Shown: piece after piece, positions 9,321 to 16,609 of the stretch
Layout of the letters: each line of letters opens with the position of its first letter
Numbering within the stretch: the first letter of the stretch is position 1
Assembly: GCA_964439625.1 (NCBI GenBank)
Contig: CAYTPI010000013.1
Coordinates: forward strand, 60,308 to 124,307
Direction of reading: 5' to 3'
Source of the DNA: CAYTPI01 sp964439625
Lineage (GTDB): Bacteria; Chloroflexota; Anaerolineae; Aggregatilineales; UBA3940
Length of the DNA stretch: 64,000 nucleotides
The notes under the pieces: model-generated
Database searches by the model: none
Told to the model about the DNA's origin: nothing
The model's input: the letters and a program-made list of their open reading frames with translations, nothing else
Made by a program: the position numbers and the translations under genes

Positions 9321-11951
9321 ATGGCTATGACTACAGTGATACTAACCCATGAACGAACCGACTTTGACGCCGCAGCATCTGTCTTGGCGATGTATAAGCT
9401 CGACCCGCAGGCCAAGCCTGTGCTCCCAGGGCGCATTCGCCAAGATGTTCAACAATTTCTGACACTCTACGGTGGGCAGCTCCCCTTTTTGCAGCATAAA
9501 GATATTCGCGGCCCCATTGCTCAGGTGATTGTCGTAGATACTCAAACGTTTAGCCGTGTCAAGGGGATCAAGAAAAACACACCTGTCACCATCTATGATC
9601 ATCACGAACTTGAGCCAGATAACCCAGCGCATTGGGACGTTTCCATAGAAAAAATTGGAGCCAACGTCTCGTGGATTGTTGAGATGCTGCGCGAGGCTGA
9701 TGTGAAGATTACATCGGTTGAGGCCACGTTGATGTTGCTCGGTATTTACACGGATACCGGCTCGCTTCAATATGGCAGCACGACGCCTCGTGACGTTTAC
9801 GCTGCTGGTTGGTTGCTGGAACAGGGTGCTCTGCTTGACGTTGTCCGCAACTACCTTAATACCCCCTTTGATGAGAATCAGCGGCATCTCTACGATCAAT
9901 TGCAGCATGCTGCTGGGATTGTGGTGGTTGGTGGCTATAACATCCTTTTCTCTGAGGCTGTTGCACAAGAAGATGGTATTGAGATGGCCCGCCTCGCCCA
10001 GCGCTTGAGTGAATTATATGATCCGGCAGCCGTCATAATTTTGGTACAGTTTTCCGGTCATGTGCAGTTGGTGGCCCGTAGCACTGTGGACGCCGTGAAT
10101 GTCGATACTATCTGCGAGGACTTCGGCGGTGGGGGACACCCTCGCGCAGCGGCTGCACGTCTCACTGGCTATGATCTCAACCAAGCGTATGATCAGGTGC
10201 TCGCTGCGACACAAGAGCACATCACGCCGGCTTTGACCGTTGCTGACCTGATGAGCCATGGTGTTCGTACCTTCCCGCCTGATATTCGCGCCGATCAAGC
10301 CGCTGATTATATGAGTAGGCACGGCTATGAGGGTTACCCTGTCGTGAACGAGGGCGCCGTCGTTGGCCTCATCACGCGCCGTGAGGTGGATCGGGCCATT
10401 GGTCACCGGCTGCATGGTGTTTTCGTCGAGCAGTTGATGCGTGCGGGCAGCGTCAGTGTTACGCCTGAAAGTACATTAAACCAACTCCAAACCCTGATGG
10501 TGGACAGTGGCTGGGGGCAAATCCCAGTTCTAGATGAAAGCAACAAACTGATCGGCATCGTCACGCGTACTGACCTGATACGCCATATCGGGCGGGAAGC
10601 GCACCCTGCAAATGAGGTGCAGAACGTCATCAGTCAGCTAGAAGAGGCGCTACCACCAGTTGTCATTGATCTCATGCGTGAGGTTGGGCGTACTACCGAC
10701 CAGCATAACTTCAACGTCTTTCTCGTCGGTGGTTTCGTGCGCGACCTGATGCTAGGTGTACCTAACCTTGACCTTGACTTCATCGTTGAGGGTGATGCAA
10801 CCTTGCTGGCAGAAGATTTTAGCAACAAGTTTGGGGGCTATACTGAGGTTCACGAGCGTTTCGGCACGTTTAAGTGGCATACACACCACGACGTGTGGTC
10901 TCGTATCGCTGAAGTGCTCGGGTCAAAGATCGTTGCTGAGGAAATGCTGCCACTGCATGTTGATTTCGCTACCGCCCGCACCGAGTATTATGCGGAACCG
11001 AGCGCCTTGCCTGAAGTTGAACAGAGCAGCATTAAGCTAGACTTGCACCGCCGCGACTTCACCATCAACACGATGACCATTCGCCTTAATCCGCAGCATT
11101 TCGGTGAACTATACGATCCCTACGAGGGTATCAAAGACTTAAGTGAGCAGTCCATTCGGGTGCTGCACCCCCTAAGTTTCATCGATGATCCCACGCGCAT
11201 GTTTCGTGCGGTGCGCTTTGCTCAACGGCTGAACTTCCGTATTGAGCCGCGCACGCTTTCTCTCTTACGCCTAGAAGCAGATGAAGTCAAACGGTTGACG
11301 GGTGATCGTATTCGCCATGAATTGGATTTAATGTTCAATGAAAAAGACCCGGAAAAGCACCTGCGTCGTCTTGCTTCGCTCGGCATTCTTGATGCCGTTC
11401 ATCATGCGTTTGATGTCGATGATTGGACAGAAGCCGCCTTCAAAGCGGCTCGCCTTGCCCATGAGGCTGTCCGCTGGGATGAATTAGCTGATGTTAAGTT
11501 GGACTATGTGTATTACGGAATTTTGGTCTACCGGTTGTCACCCGATGTGGCTGAAGCTGTCTGTGACCGCTTAAATCTCGGGCGGCGGCACACCAATAAC
11601 GTGCTCCAGGCACAAGTCGTCCGCACCGAAGCCGACACGTTATTGAAAGGTGTTGCCTCAGAGACAGTCGTTGTTTTAAACGACCTATCCGATACCTCAC
11701 TATTGATCGGATGGGCCGCTACAATTGACCAAACAGTGCGCAGTCAAATTGAAGCGTTTGCCAAAACTCTGCGACATATTCAGCCAAATACAACAGGTGA
11801 GACGCTTAAATCACTTGGCTTGGAGCCGGGGCCACATTTCCGCGAGATTTTGCAGGGGCTGCGTACCGCTCGCTTGGATGGTCAAGTCACGACGGACGAC
11901 GAAGAGATCGTCCTCCGCGATAAGCTGGTTGCTCGTTACGCTGGTCGGTAG
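9321..11951 (+). CDS. DHH phosphoesterase-CBS-tRNA nucleotidyltransferase fusion
   Basis: An 876-residue multidomain enzyme. Residues ~1-300 are a DHH/DHHA1 phosphoesterase (TDFDAAAS, VVDTQ, DHH at 93-95, TDTGSLQYGS, GGGGHPRAAAARL). Residues ~310-435 are a CBS pair, expected to bind an adenine nucleotide. From ~465 there is a poly(A)polymerase/CCA-adding head (FLVGGFVRDLMLG, NLDLDFIVEGD, RRDFTINTM), then the RNA-binding part (DDPTRMFRAVRFAQRL). Proteins of this layout add A or CCA to tRNA 3' ends in Aquifex, Deinococcus and Chloroflexi-type bacteria; where they are A-adding, a separate CC-adding enzyme exists. Which applies here is not decidable from the window. An ATG two codons in (9327) is an alternative start. 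The 3' end overlaps the convergent PEBP gene by 16 bp. Confidence 0.92.
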   Translation: MAMTTVILTHERTDFDAAASVLAMYKLDPQAKPVLPGRIRQDVQQFLTLYGGQLPFLQHKDIRGPIAQVIVVDTQTFSRVKGIKKNTPVTIYDHHELEPDNPAHWDVSIEKIGANVSWIVEMLREADVKITSVEATLMLLGIYTDTGSLQYGSTTPRDVYAAGWLLEQGALLDVVRNYLNTPFDENQRHLYDQLQHAAGIVVVGGYNILFSEAVAQEDGIEMARLAQRLSELYDPAAVIILVQFSGHVQLVARSTVDAVNVDTICEDFGGGGHPRAAAARLTGYDLNQAYDQVLAATQEHITPALTVADLMSHGVRTFPPDIRADQAADYMSRHGYEGYPVVNEGAVVGLITRREVDRAIGHRLHGVFVEQLMRAGSVSVTPESTLNQLQTLMVDSGWGQIPVLDESNKLIGIVTRTDLIRHIGREAHPANEVQNVISQLEEALPPVVIDLMREVGRTTDQHNFNVFLVGGFVRDLMLGVPNLDLDFIVEGDATLLAEDFSNKFGGYTEVHERFGTFKWHTHHDVWSRIAEVLGSKIVAEEMLPLHVDFATARTEYYAEPSALPEVEQSSIKLDLHRRDFTINTMTIRLNPQHFGELYDPYEGIKDLSEQSIRVLHPLSFIDDPTRMFRAVRFAQRLNFRIEPRTLSLLRLEADEVKRLTGDRIRHELDLMFNEKDPEKHLRRLASLGILDAVHHAFDVDDWTEAAFKAARLAHEAVRWDELADVKLDYVYYGILVYRLSPDVAEAVCDRLNLGRRHTNNVLQAQVVRTEADTLLKGVASETVVVLNDLSDTSLLIGWAATIDQTVRSQIEAFAKTLRHIQPNTTGETLKSLGLEPGPHFREILQGLRTARLDGQVTTDDEEIVLRDKLVARYAGR

Positions 11952-12406
11952 GTGACAGTCAGAGTCGCACGCGCCAGAATGTGTCCGTCCATTGCTTTGA
12001 TCACCTGTCGCTTAATGCTGCCCGGTGCAATCTGAAGCATGTTGTCAAGAGCATATACTGTAAATACGTAACGATGTTCGTCACCGGCTGGACAAGGGCC
12101 GTTGTATCCAAGCTTGCCAAAGCTATTTTGACCCTGTTTGGTGTCATGAGGAAGGTGGTCAGCAGGGGGGACATCCTCGAGAATACCGCTGCTTTCTAAG
12201 GGAATATTCCACATCACCCAATGGTCGAATGTTCCACTTGGCACGTCGATGTCTTCACACGTCAGTGTAAATGCCGCCGTCCCCTCCGGTGGGTGGAACC
12301 AGTCGAGGGGTGGAGAGATGTCACGCCCATCGCAGGTATACTTTTGGGGCAGGCTGTCACCCTCCTTAAATTCAGAACTTGTTAACGTAAATTTGAATTC
12401 CGTCAT
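11936..12406 (-). CDS. YbhB/YbcL family (PEBP, Raf-kinase-inhibitor-like) protein
   Basis: A 156-residue protein with the phosphatidylethanolamine-binding-protein fold. Diagnostic stretches are [18 protein letters not shown], the ligand-site DHWVMWNIP and the [21 protein letters not shown] segment (family: GPxPP…HRYxFxxYAL). Bacterial members are small cytoplasmic or periplasmic proteins with no firmly established role. No signal peptide is present. Its ATG overlaps the photolyase stop in an ATGA arrangement (4 nt), so the two are translationally coupled. Its 3' end overlaps the convergent tRNA nucleotidyltransferase fusion by 16 bp. Identification is firm; cellular function is not. Confidence 0.92.
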   Translation of the reverse strand: MTEFKFTLTSSEFKEGDSLPQKYTCDGRDISPPLDWFHPPEGTAAFTLTCEDIDVPSGTFDHWVMWNIPLESSGILEDVPPADHLPHDTKQGQNSFGKLGYNGPCPAGDEHRYVFTVYALDNMLQIAPGSIKRQVIKAMDGHILARATLTVTYRPA

Positions 12407-13947
12407 GCGTCTCGTGCTGCTTTGTAGGCTTCTAAGGTTGCCTCTCGTGCCTGCTTATGATCAACAATTGGAGCCGGGTAATCTTCTCCGATAACACACC
12501 TAACTTCTTGTTGAACGTCCTCAGGCATATTGCTGGGTTCGTGAATATATTTGTCTGGTACATGCTTGAGTTCGGGCACCCATTTCCGAATGTAAGTGCC
12601 GTCTGGGTCGTGCTTTTTTCCCTGTGAGATCGGGTTAAAGATCCGAAAGTAAGGTTGGGCATCGGTGCCCGTTCCAGCGGCCCACTGAGCCCTGATAGCG
12701 GTCCGGCCCTGGTAGCAGCCCAGCAGGTAGAGCCGGCAGGCGGCGGGCAGGCGCAGCCGGTCGGTCGCCGCGTGCACCCGCGCCAGCGTGTCGCNNNNNN
12801 NNNNGGCCCACTGCCAGCCGCCGTTATTGGAAGCCGCATCGCCGTCTATTAAATGCTGCATAAAAAACTGTTCACCCGCCTGCCAATTGATCAATAAGTC
12901 TTTAGTCAAGAAAGAGGCAACGACCATCCGGCAGCGGTTGTGCATCCAACCCAGTGTTATCATCTGGCGCATGGCTGCATCAACAATTGGGTAGCCCGTC
13001 TTACCTGCTTTCCATGCTGCTAGCAGGGTATCATCTTGATTCCATTCTAGGGAGTCATAAGCATTATTGTAGTTGCTCTGTCGCGCTTCTGGGAAAAAAT
13101 AAAGAATGTGCGCGTAAAAATCGCGCCAGATGATTTCTTCTAGCCAGACTTCAGCATTCTCTCTATACGCTTTACTGCTCGTCTCACGGATCGCTGTGTA
13201 AGCAGCGGCAGCGACTTGTCTGGGTGAGATCATCCCAAAGCGAAAATATGGCGACAACTGCGATGTGCCGTCTAAATCGGGGCGATCTCGCAGATCATTA
13301 TACGAGTATATTTTTGGTTTGTTGCCTTTGGTGAAGGCACTCAATCTATTCTGTGCTTCTACCTCAGAGGCCACAAAAGGCACAGTGTTGGGTAAAGATG
13401 GGTCTGCGGGCAGGTCAAGTGAGGCAATCGTTGCGGGCGTATTGAGCTCTGTTGGGGCTGGAAGCAGTTCATCTGTGCTGGTCTGCTTGAGCTTCTTCCA
13501 TTTTTTCTTGAAGTAAGAATAGACTACATAGGGGTCGCCATCGCTCTTGCGGATAGTGCCCGGTGCATGAACCAATGTGCCTTCCATCAAGTAAAGAGGC
13601 AGTTGTTTGCGAACACGCTCGTCGCGTGTGCGCGCGTAAGGTGTGTATTCATCTGCTGCGTAAATTGCATTCGCCCCTGACTCTGCAATCAGGTTCTGTA
13701 ATACTGAAACGGGATCGCCTCTCCGCACAATTAGTCGGCTGCCAATGTTCTGTAACGACTCGTCGAGTGCCCGTAAACCGTCCAGCATAAATGCGATGCG
13801 CTTTTCGCCGACCCAAGTTGAGTCCCATAGATTTGGGTCAAGTATGAAGAGCGGAATAATCTGCTCACCGTGCCTAAGAGCTGCTGTTAAAGATTGATTG
13901 TCACGCAAACGGAAATCACGACGTACCCACCAAATAGCTACTGTCAT
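12403..13947 (-). CDS. phrB: Class I deoxyribodipyrimidine photolyase (interrupted by a foreign insert)
   Basis: Light-driven repair enzyme for cyclobutane pyrimidine dimers. The N-terminus [18 protein letters not shown] is the antenna-binding alpha/beta domain. The C-terminal FAD domain shows [49 protein letters not shown] and [15 protein letters not shown]. As written the protein has 514 residues, but ~42 codons (12688-12813, including 10 N) split the conserved [14 protein letters not shown] block. Removing them restores a perfect motif and a length of 472, the usual size for class I enzymes. A GAGG precedes the ATG. It is coupled to the downstream PEBP gene. I regard the gene as intact in the organism and the interruption as an assembly error. 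Confidence 0.93.
   Translation of the reverse strand: MTVAIWWVRRDFRLRDNQSLTAALRHGEQIIPLFILDPNLWDSTWVGEKRIAFMLDGLRALDESLQNIGSRLIVRRGDPVSVLQNLIAESGANAIYAADEYTPYARTRDERVRKQLPLYLMEGTLVHAPGTIRKSDGDPYVVYSYFKKKWKKLKQTSTDELLPAPTELNTPATIASLDLPADPSLPNTVPFVASEVEAQNRLSAFTKGNKPKIYSYNDLRDRPDLDGTSQLSPYFRFGMISPRQVAAAAYTAIRETSSKAYRENAEVWLEEIIWRDFYAHILYFFPEARQSNYNNAYDSLEWNQDDTLLAAWKAGKTGYPIVDAAMRQMITLGWMHNRCRMVVASFLTKDLLINWQAGEQFFMQHLIDGDAASNNGGWQWAXXXXDTLARVHAATDRLRLPAACRLYLLGCYQGRTAIRAQWAAGTGTDAQPYFRIFNPISQGKKHDPDGTYIRKWVPELKHVPDKYIHEPSNMPEDVQQEVRCVIGEDYPAPIVDHKQAREATLEAYKAARDA
12688..12813. other. GC-rich foreign segment plus gap inside phrB, flanked by a 9-nt repeat
   Basis: The nonamer GGCCCACTG stands at 12679-12687 and again at 12805-12813. 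Between them are 107 bases with ~77% G+C by hand count, against roughly half in the neighbouring genes, and then 10 N. Deleting one repeat copy with the interior restores the photolyase exactly. On the minus strand the segment reads as protein-like [20 protein letters not shown] and on. Most likely it is a contig end extended by a chimeric or foreign read and then scaffolded. A mobile element with a 9-bp target duplication is the alternative, but no terminal inverted repeat is visible. Confidence 0.8.
12795..12804. other. Assembly gap (10 N) inside phrB
   Basis: A run of 10 N at the junction between the GC-rich segment and the native photolyase sequence. Its length is the same as that of the other two gaps, so it is a placeholder. 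Confidence 0.97.
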
Positions 13948-14151
13948 GAGCTATCCTCACTAAAGAAATACATGATCGTTTACACTTGAGGGTAGCGGGT
14001 AGGACGGAATATTTCCGCCAAGCGGCGCTGTGCGCTCGATCACAGCAAAAGCCTACTCAATCTCCGCTGTATTATGTGTCAAGTTATGGTGCCGACCAAT
14101 CGCTTGGCGCTGGGCTGGTAGCATTGTAATATAACGCGTAATGCCTTTGAT

Positions 14152-14583
14152 CTAATCGACTGTTTCCCTGTTCAAGCGCTGCCAAGCATAGATATACCGT
14201 TGAAAACGCTCGATATCTTCTTCCCTAACGGACTTGAGCCGACGCACATCTGAATTATGCGTTAGGTCTGCTAGTTTGATCGGTATTGCGTCACCGTTGG
14301 CTGCTATCCGCTCGATATAAGTTTGCCAATCTTCGCCGTCTCTGCGGGTCATTGCATCGACCATTTCAACGACGCGGTTCGTATAGCCCTTATCTTTTAG
14401 ATCGTCGATGGTTAGGTCACTGTCTTCAACCACATCGTGCAGCACTGCCGCGATCCGATGTTCGTTATCTGTTTGCTGCATCATCACGGTCAGCGCGTGC
14501 AGAATATAGGGTAAGCCTGCTCGGTCGGTCTGCTCTGCGTGAACAGTTGTCGCTAGAATAATGGCATCATTAAGTGTAGGCAT
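14152..14583 (-). CDS. Small HD-domain (p)ppGpp hydrolase-like protein (MESH1/SpoT-HD type)
   Basis: A 143-residue stand-alone HD-domain protein resembling the hydrolase half of Rel/SpoT. Motifs in order: HAEQTDRAGLPYILHAL (metal-binding His and the GxPYxxH signature), VLHDVVED (the HD pair), and IKLADLTHN. No synthetase or TGS domain is present, so alarmone hydrolysis is inferred and other pyrophosphohydrolase substrates are possible. I place the start at the ATG of MPTLNDAI because an upstream in-frame ATG at 14628 adds residues not typical of the family, and AGGA lies ~10 nt before 14583. It is the last gene of the minus-strand series histidine kinase, receiver, TPR and small membrane ORF. 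The TAG stop is followed in frame by 32 further protein-like codons ending at 14053. The region 14052-13948 holds nothing I recognise. Confidence 0.8.
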   Translation of the reverse strand: MPTLNDAIILATTVHAEQTDRAGLPYILHALTVMMQQTDNEHRIAAVLHDVVEDSDLTIDDLKDKGYTNRVVEMVDAMTRRDGEDWQTYIERIAANGDAIPIKLADLTHNSDVRRLKSVREEDIERFQRYIYAWQRLNRETVD

Positions 14584-14594
14584 GCAGATAATTC

Positions 14595-14789
14595 CTAATT
14601 CTTGTTGAGCATTACTTGAGCCAGCCATCGAAAATAGAGGTTGATGATAACAAACTCATTATTAAATGGGCCAACCAGATAATCCCGCGGCGTTTTGTGG
14701 TTGTTGAACGGTTTAAGAATCAGCATCATCACTGGCATCAATCCCGTTATAATGCCGAACAGCTTGTTGTCTTGCCGACTGTTATCCAT
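14595..14789 (-). CDS. Possible small single-helix membrane protein
   Basis: A 64-residue frame that exactly fills the space between the TPR gene and the HD hydrolase: its ATG overlaps the TPR stop by 8 nt and its TAA lies 11 nt before the HD start. Residues ~12-27 (GIITGLMPVMMLILKP) could form one membrane helix; the rest is Asn- and aromatic-rich. I do not recognise it. No good Shine-Dalgarno is seen, so translational coupling would be needed. Real gene status is uncertain. Confidence 0.4.
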   Translation of the reverse strand: MDNSRQDNKLFGIITGLMPVMMLILKPFNNHKTPRDYLVGPFNNEFVIINLYFRWLAQVMLNKN

Positions 14790-16212
14790 CTGATAAACGC
14801 TCTATGGCCCGCTCTGCTGCCGCGGCAAAGCCGCTTCCAGGTGCTGTTTCAATGACGTTAGTATAACGACGTGCTGCTTCTTCTATGTTTCCCTGGGCTT
14901 GATGGGCTTGACCGAGATAAAACTGTGCCCGCAGCGAACGAAAATCCAGCATGATTGCTAGCTCTAGCTGTTCAATGGCGTCAGGGTAGTCACCAACCAG
15001 AAATAAGGCCTGCCCCAAAGTAGCTTGCGCTTCCGCATTATCAGGGTAAGTTGTGGCTAGGTCGCGTGCAAGTGGCACCCCAACGGTTGCTACTTGAAAA
15101 TTCTCATCCAAATAAAATTGTGCTAGTAAGATCTGAAATCTGGGGTCTTCTGGGGCCAGTCTCACTGATTCTCGTGCCCATGCTTCTGCCACGGTGAAGT
15201 TGCCCTCAGCGCTATAGGTGGTCGCAATTTCACTAACGATTGCCGGGTTGGTTGGGTCAAGGTCATAAGCCTGTCGAAATAGCGCCCGAGCGCCTAAAGG
15301 TTCACCCATTTCACGCCATGCTAAGCCAGCGATCACCAGCACTTCCGGCGAGTCGGGGGAGAGCGCCACTGCTTGCTGCACGCCTGCAAGGTCGGGGTTG
15401 CCCAATTGAAAATCTGTCAATGCGCGGTAGGCTAATGCTTGACTATATCTTGGGTTGATCAAGACAGCGCGGTTGAAAGCGGCGCGTGCAAGTTCTGGTT
15501 CGTTCAAAGCTAAGTAAAGTGTCCCTAATTGTTGGTAACCGATATCTGGTTCATAAGCGTCACGTTGTTGAACAAACGCTTGAATTGGCGACAGGATGCG
15601 CGCATAACTTGGATCAAGCGCAACTGTTTCAGCCAGTGTATTTTCTGCTTCAGGAGAAGCATTCAGAACTTCGACCAGTGCGAGCTCATAACGATAATCT
15701 ACGTGAAGCGGATTATACATGTTAAGCGTCGATAGCACTGATTGAACACTTGACCAATCACCTTGCTTGATATAAGCATCTGTCAATGGTTCAAAGATAA
15801 TAGCAGGGTCTACTGTACTGTCTTTCAGTACCTGCTGACGAGCATTCTCCCAGGCGTTGATTGCCGCGTCAGTTTCACCCCGGCTCGCGTAGAGTGTGCC
15901 GAGTTGCAGCCAAGCTTCCCAGGGTAAGGGAGCACGAGCTGCTACCTTCCGATACAGGTCTATTGCCCCCCCAGTCTCACCGCCTCGGGCATAGTCGCGG
16001 GCAAGTGCCAGTATAATCCGGTCGGCATATGGAGCATATTCTACCGCTTGTTTATATGCAATTAGCGTGATGTTGTCTGCCTGTTGTCGGATAAATAACC
16101 CGGACAATGCCTGCGGCAGAGCATGTGCGCCCAACAGCATAAAAGACAGCCCTGCGACGAAAATACGTGCAAGGCTTCCATCTGTGATTAACGTTTCAAA
16201 AAAACGTCTCAT
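14782..16212 (-). CDS. TPR-repeat protein with N-terminal membrane anchor
   Basis: A 476-residue protein. A hydrophobic segment at ~14-38 (LARIFVAGLSFMLLGAHALP) is probably an uncleaved anchor or signal peptide. The rest is a series of tetratricopeptide repeats (e.g. WEAWLQLGTLYASRGETDAA, LGTLYLALNEPELARAAFNR, AQATLGQALFLVGDYPDAIE, AQFYLGQAHQAQGNIEEAA), which form a superhelical scaffold for protein binding, presumably outside the membrane. It starts 16 nt after the receiver gene and belongs to the sensor operon. Its partner could be the kinase's extracytoplasmic PDZ part, but this is speculation. No enzymatic domain is present. Confidence 0.85.
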   Translation of the reverse strand: MRRFFETLITDGSLARIFVAGLSFMLLGAHALPQALSGLFIRQQADNITLIAYKQAVEYAPYADRIILALARDYARGGETGGAIDLYRKVAARAPLPWEAWLQLGTLYASRGETDAAINAWENARQQVLKDSTVDPAIIFEPLTDAYIKQGDWSSVQSVLSTLNMYNPLHVDYRYELALVEVLNASPEAENTLAETVALDPSYARILSPIQAFVQQRDAYEPDIGYQQLGTLYLALNEPELARAAFNRAVLINPRYSQALAYRALTDFQLGNPDLAGVQQAVALSPDSPEVLVIAGLAWREMGEPLGARALFRQAYDLDPTNPAIVSEIATTYSAEGNFTVAEAWARESVRLAPEDPRFQILLAQFYLDENFQVATVGVPLARDLATTYPDNAEAQATLGQALFLVGDYPDAIEQLELAIMLDFRSLRAQFYLGQAHQAQGNIEEAARRYTNVIETAPGSGFAAAAERAIERLSDG

Positions 16213-16228
16213 ATCACAAGCTTAATCG

Positions 16229-16609
16229 TTAGCGTCCAAGCAAATCAATGATCGTGCGATGAATACCGGCAAAGTCAAATGGCTTGGGCATAAAATGTGC
16301 ATCTAACTCGTCCAATTGGGATTCAGGCGGTGGCTGGTAGGCAGAGACAATTAAGATGGGGCGTTGCTCGCCATCGTCACGCAGGCGACCAGCGAGTTCT
16401 AAGCCCGTCATGCCCGGTAGGCGAATATCAAACACCAAAACATCCGCTGAAGCCATTGGTTCAACATTATTGATGATCTTGTCGTAGGCTTCCTCTGCAC
16501 TGTCGTATATTGGGTCAACATGTATTCCGAAAAGATCTAATCCGCTCCGTAGCAGCTCAGCAATTGCTGGCTCATCTTCGACGTAAATGATATGGATAGA
16601 GTCATTCAT
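16229..16609 (-). CDS. Stand-alone response regulator receiver (CheY-like)
   Basis: A 126-residue receiver domain without an output domain. The acidic pair is in IIYVEDEPAIAELL, the phospho-acceptor Asp in VLVFDIRLPGMTGLEL, the Ser/Thr switch in ILIVSAY and the conserved Lys in FMPKPFDF. It should be phosphorylated by the histidine kinase directly upstream: the kinase stop and this ATG share one base (TAATG), so expression is coupled. With no DNA-binding part, it probably signals by protein contact, for example to the TPR or HD proteins of the same operon, or acts as a phosphate sink. Confidence 0.92.
   Translation of the reverse strand: MNDSIHIIYVEDEPAIAELLRSGLDLFGIHVDPIYDSAEEAYDKIINNVEPMASADVLVFDIRLPGMTGLELAGRLRDDGEQRPILIVSAYQPPPESQLDELDAHFMPKPFDFAGIHRTIIDLLGR

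Noticed and set aside
12679..12813. Insertion sequence with a 9-bp target duplication in phrB
   Set aside because: Only one side of the gap contains foreign sequence and no terminal inverted repeat or transposase coding is visible; a chimeric contig end explains the data better. Kept as an alternative only.
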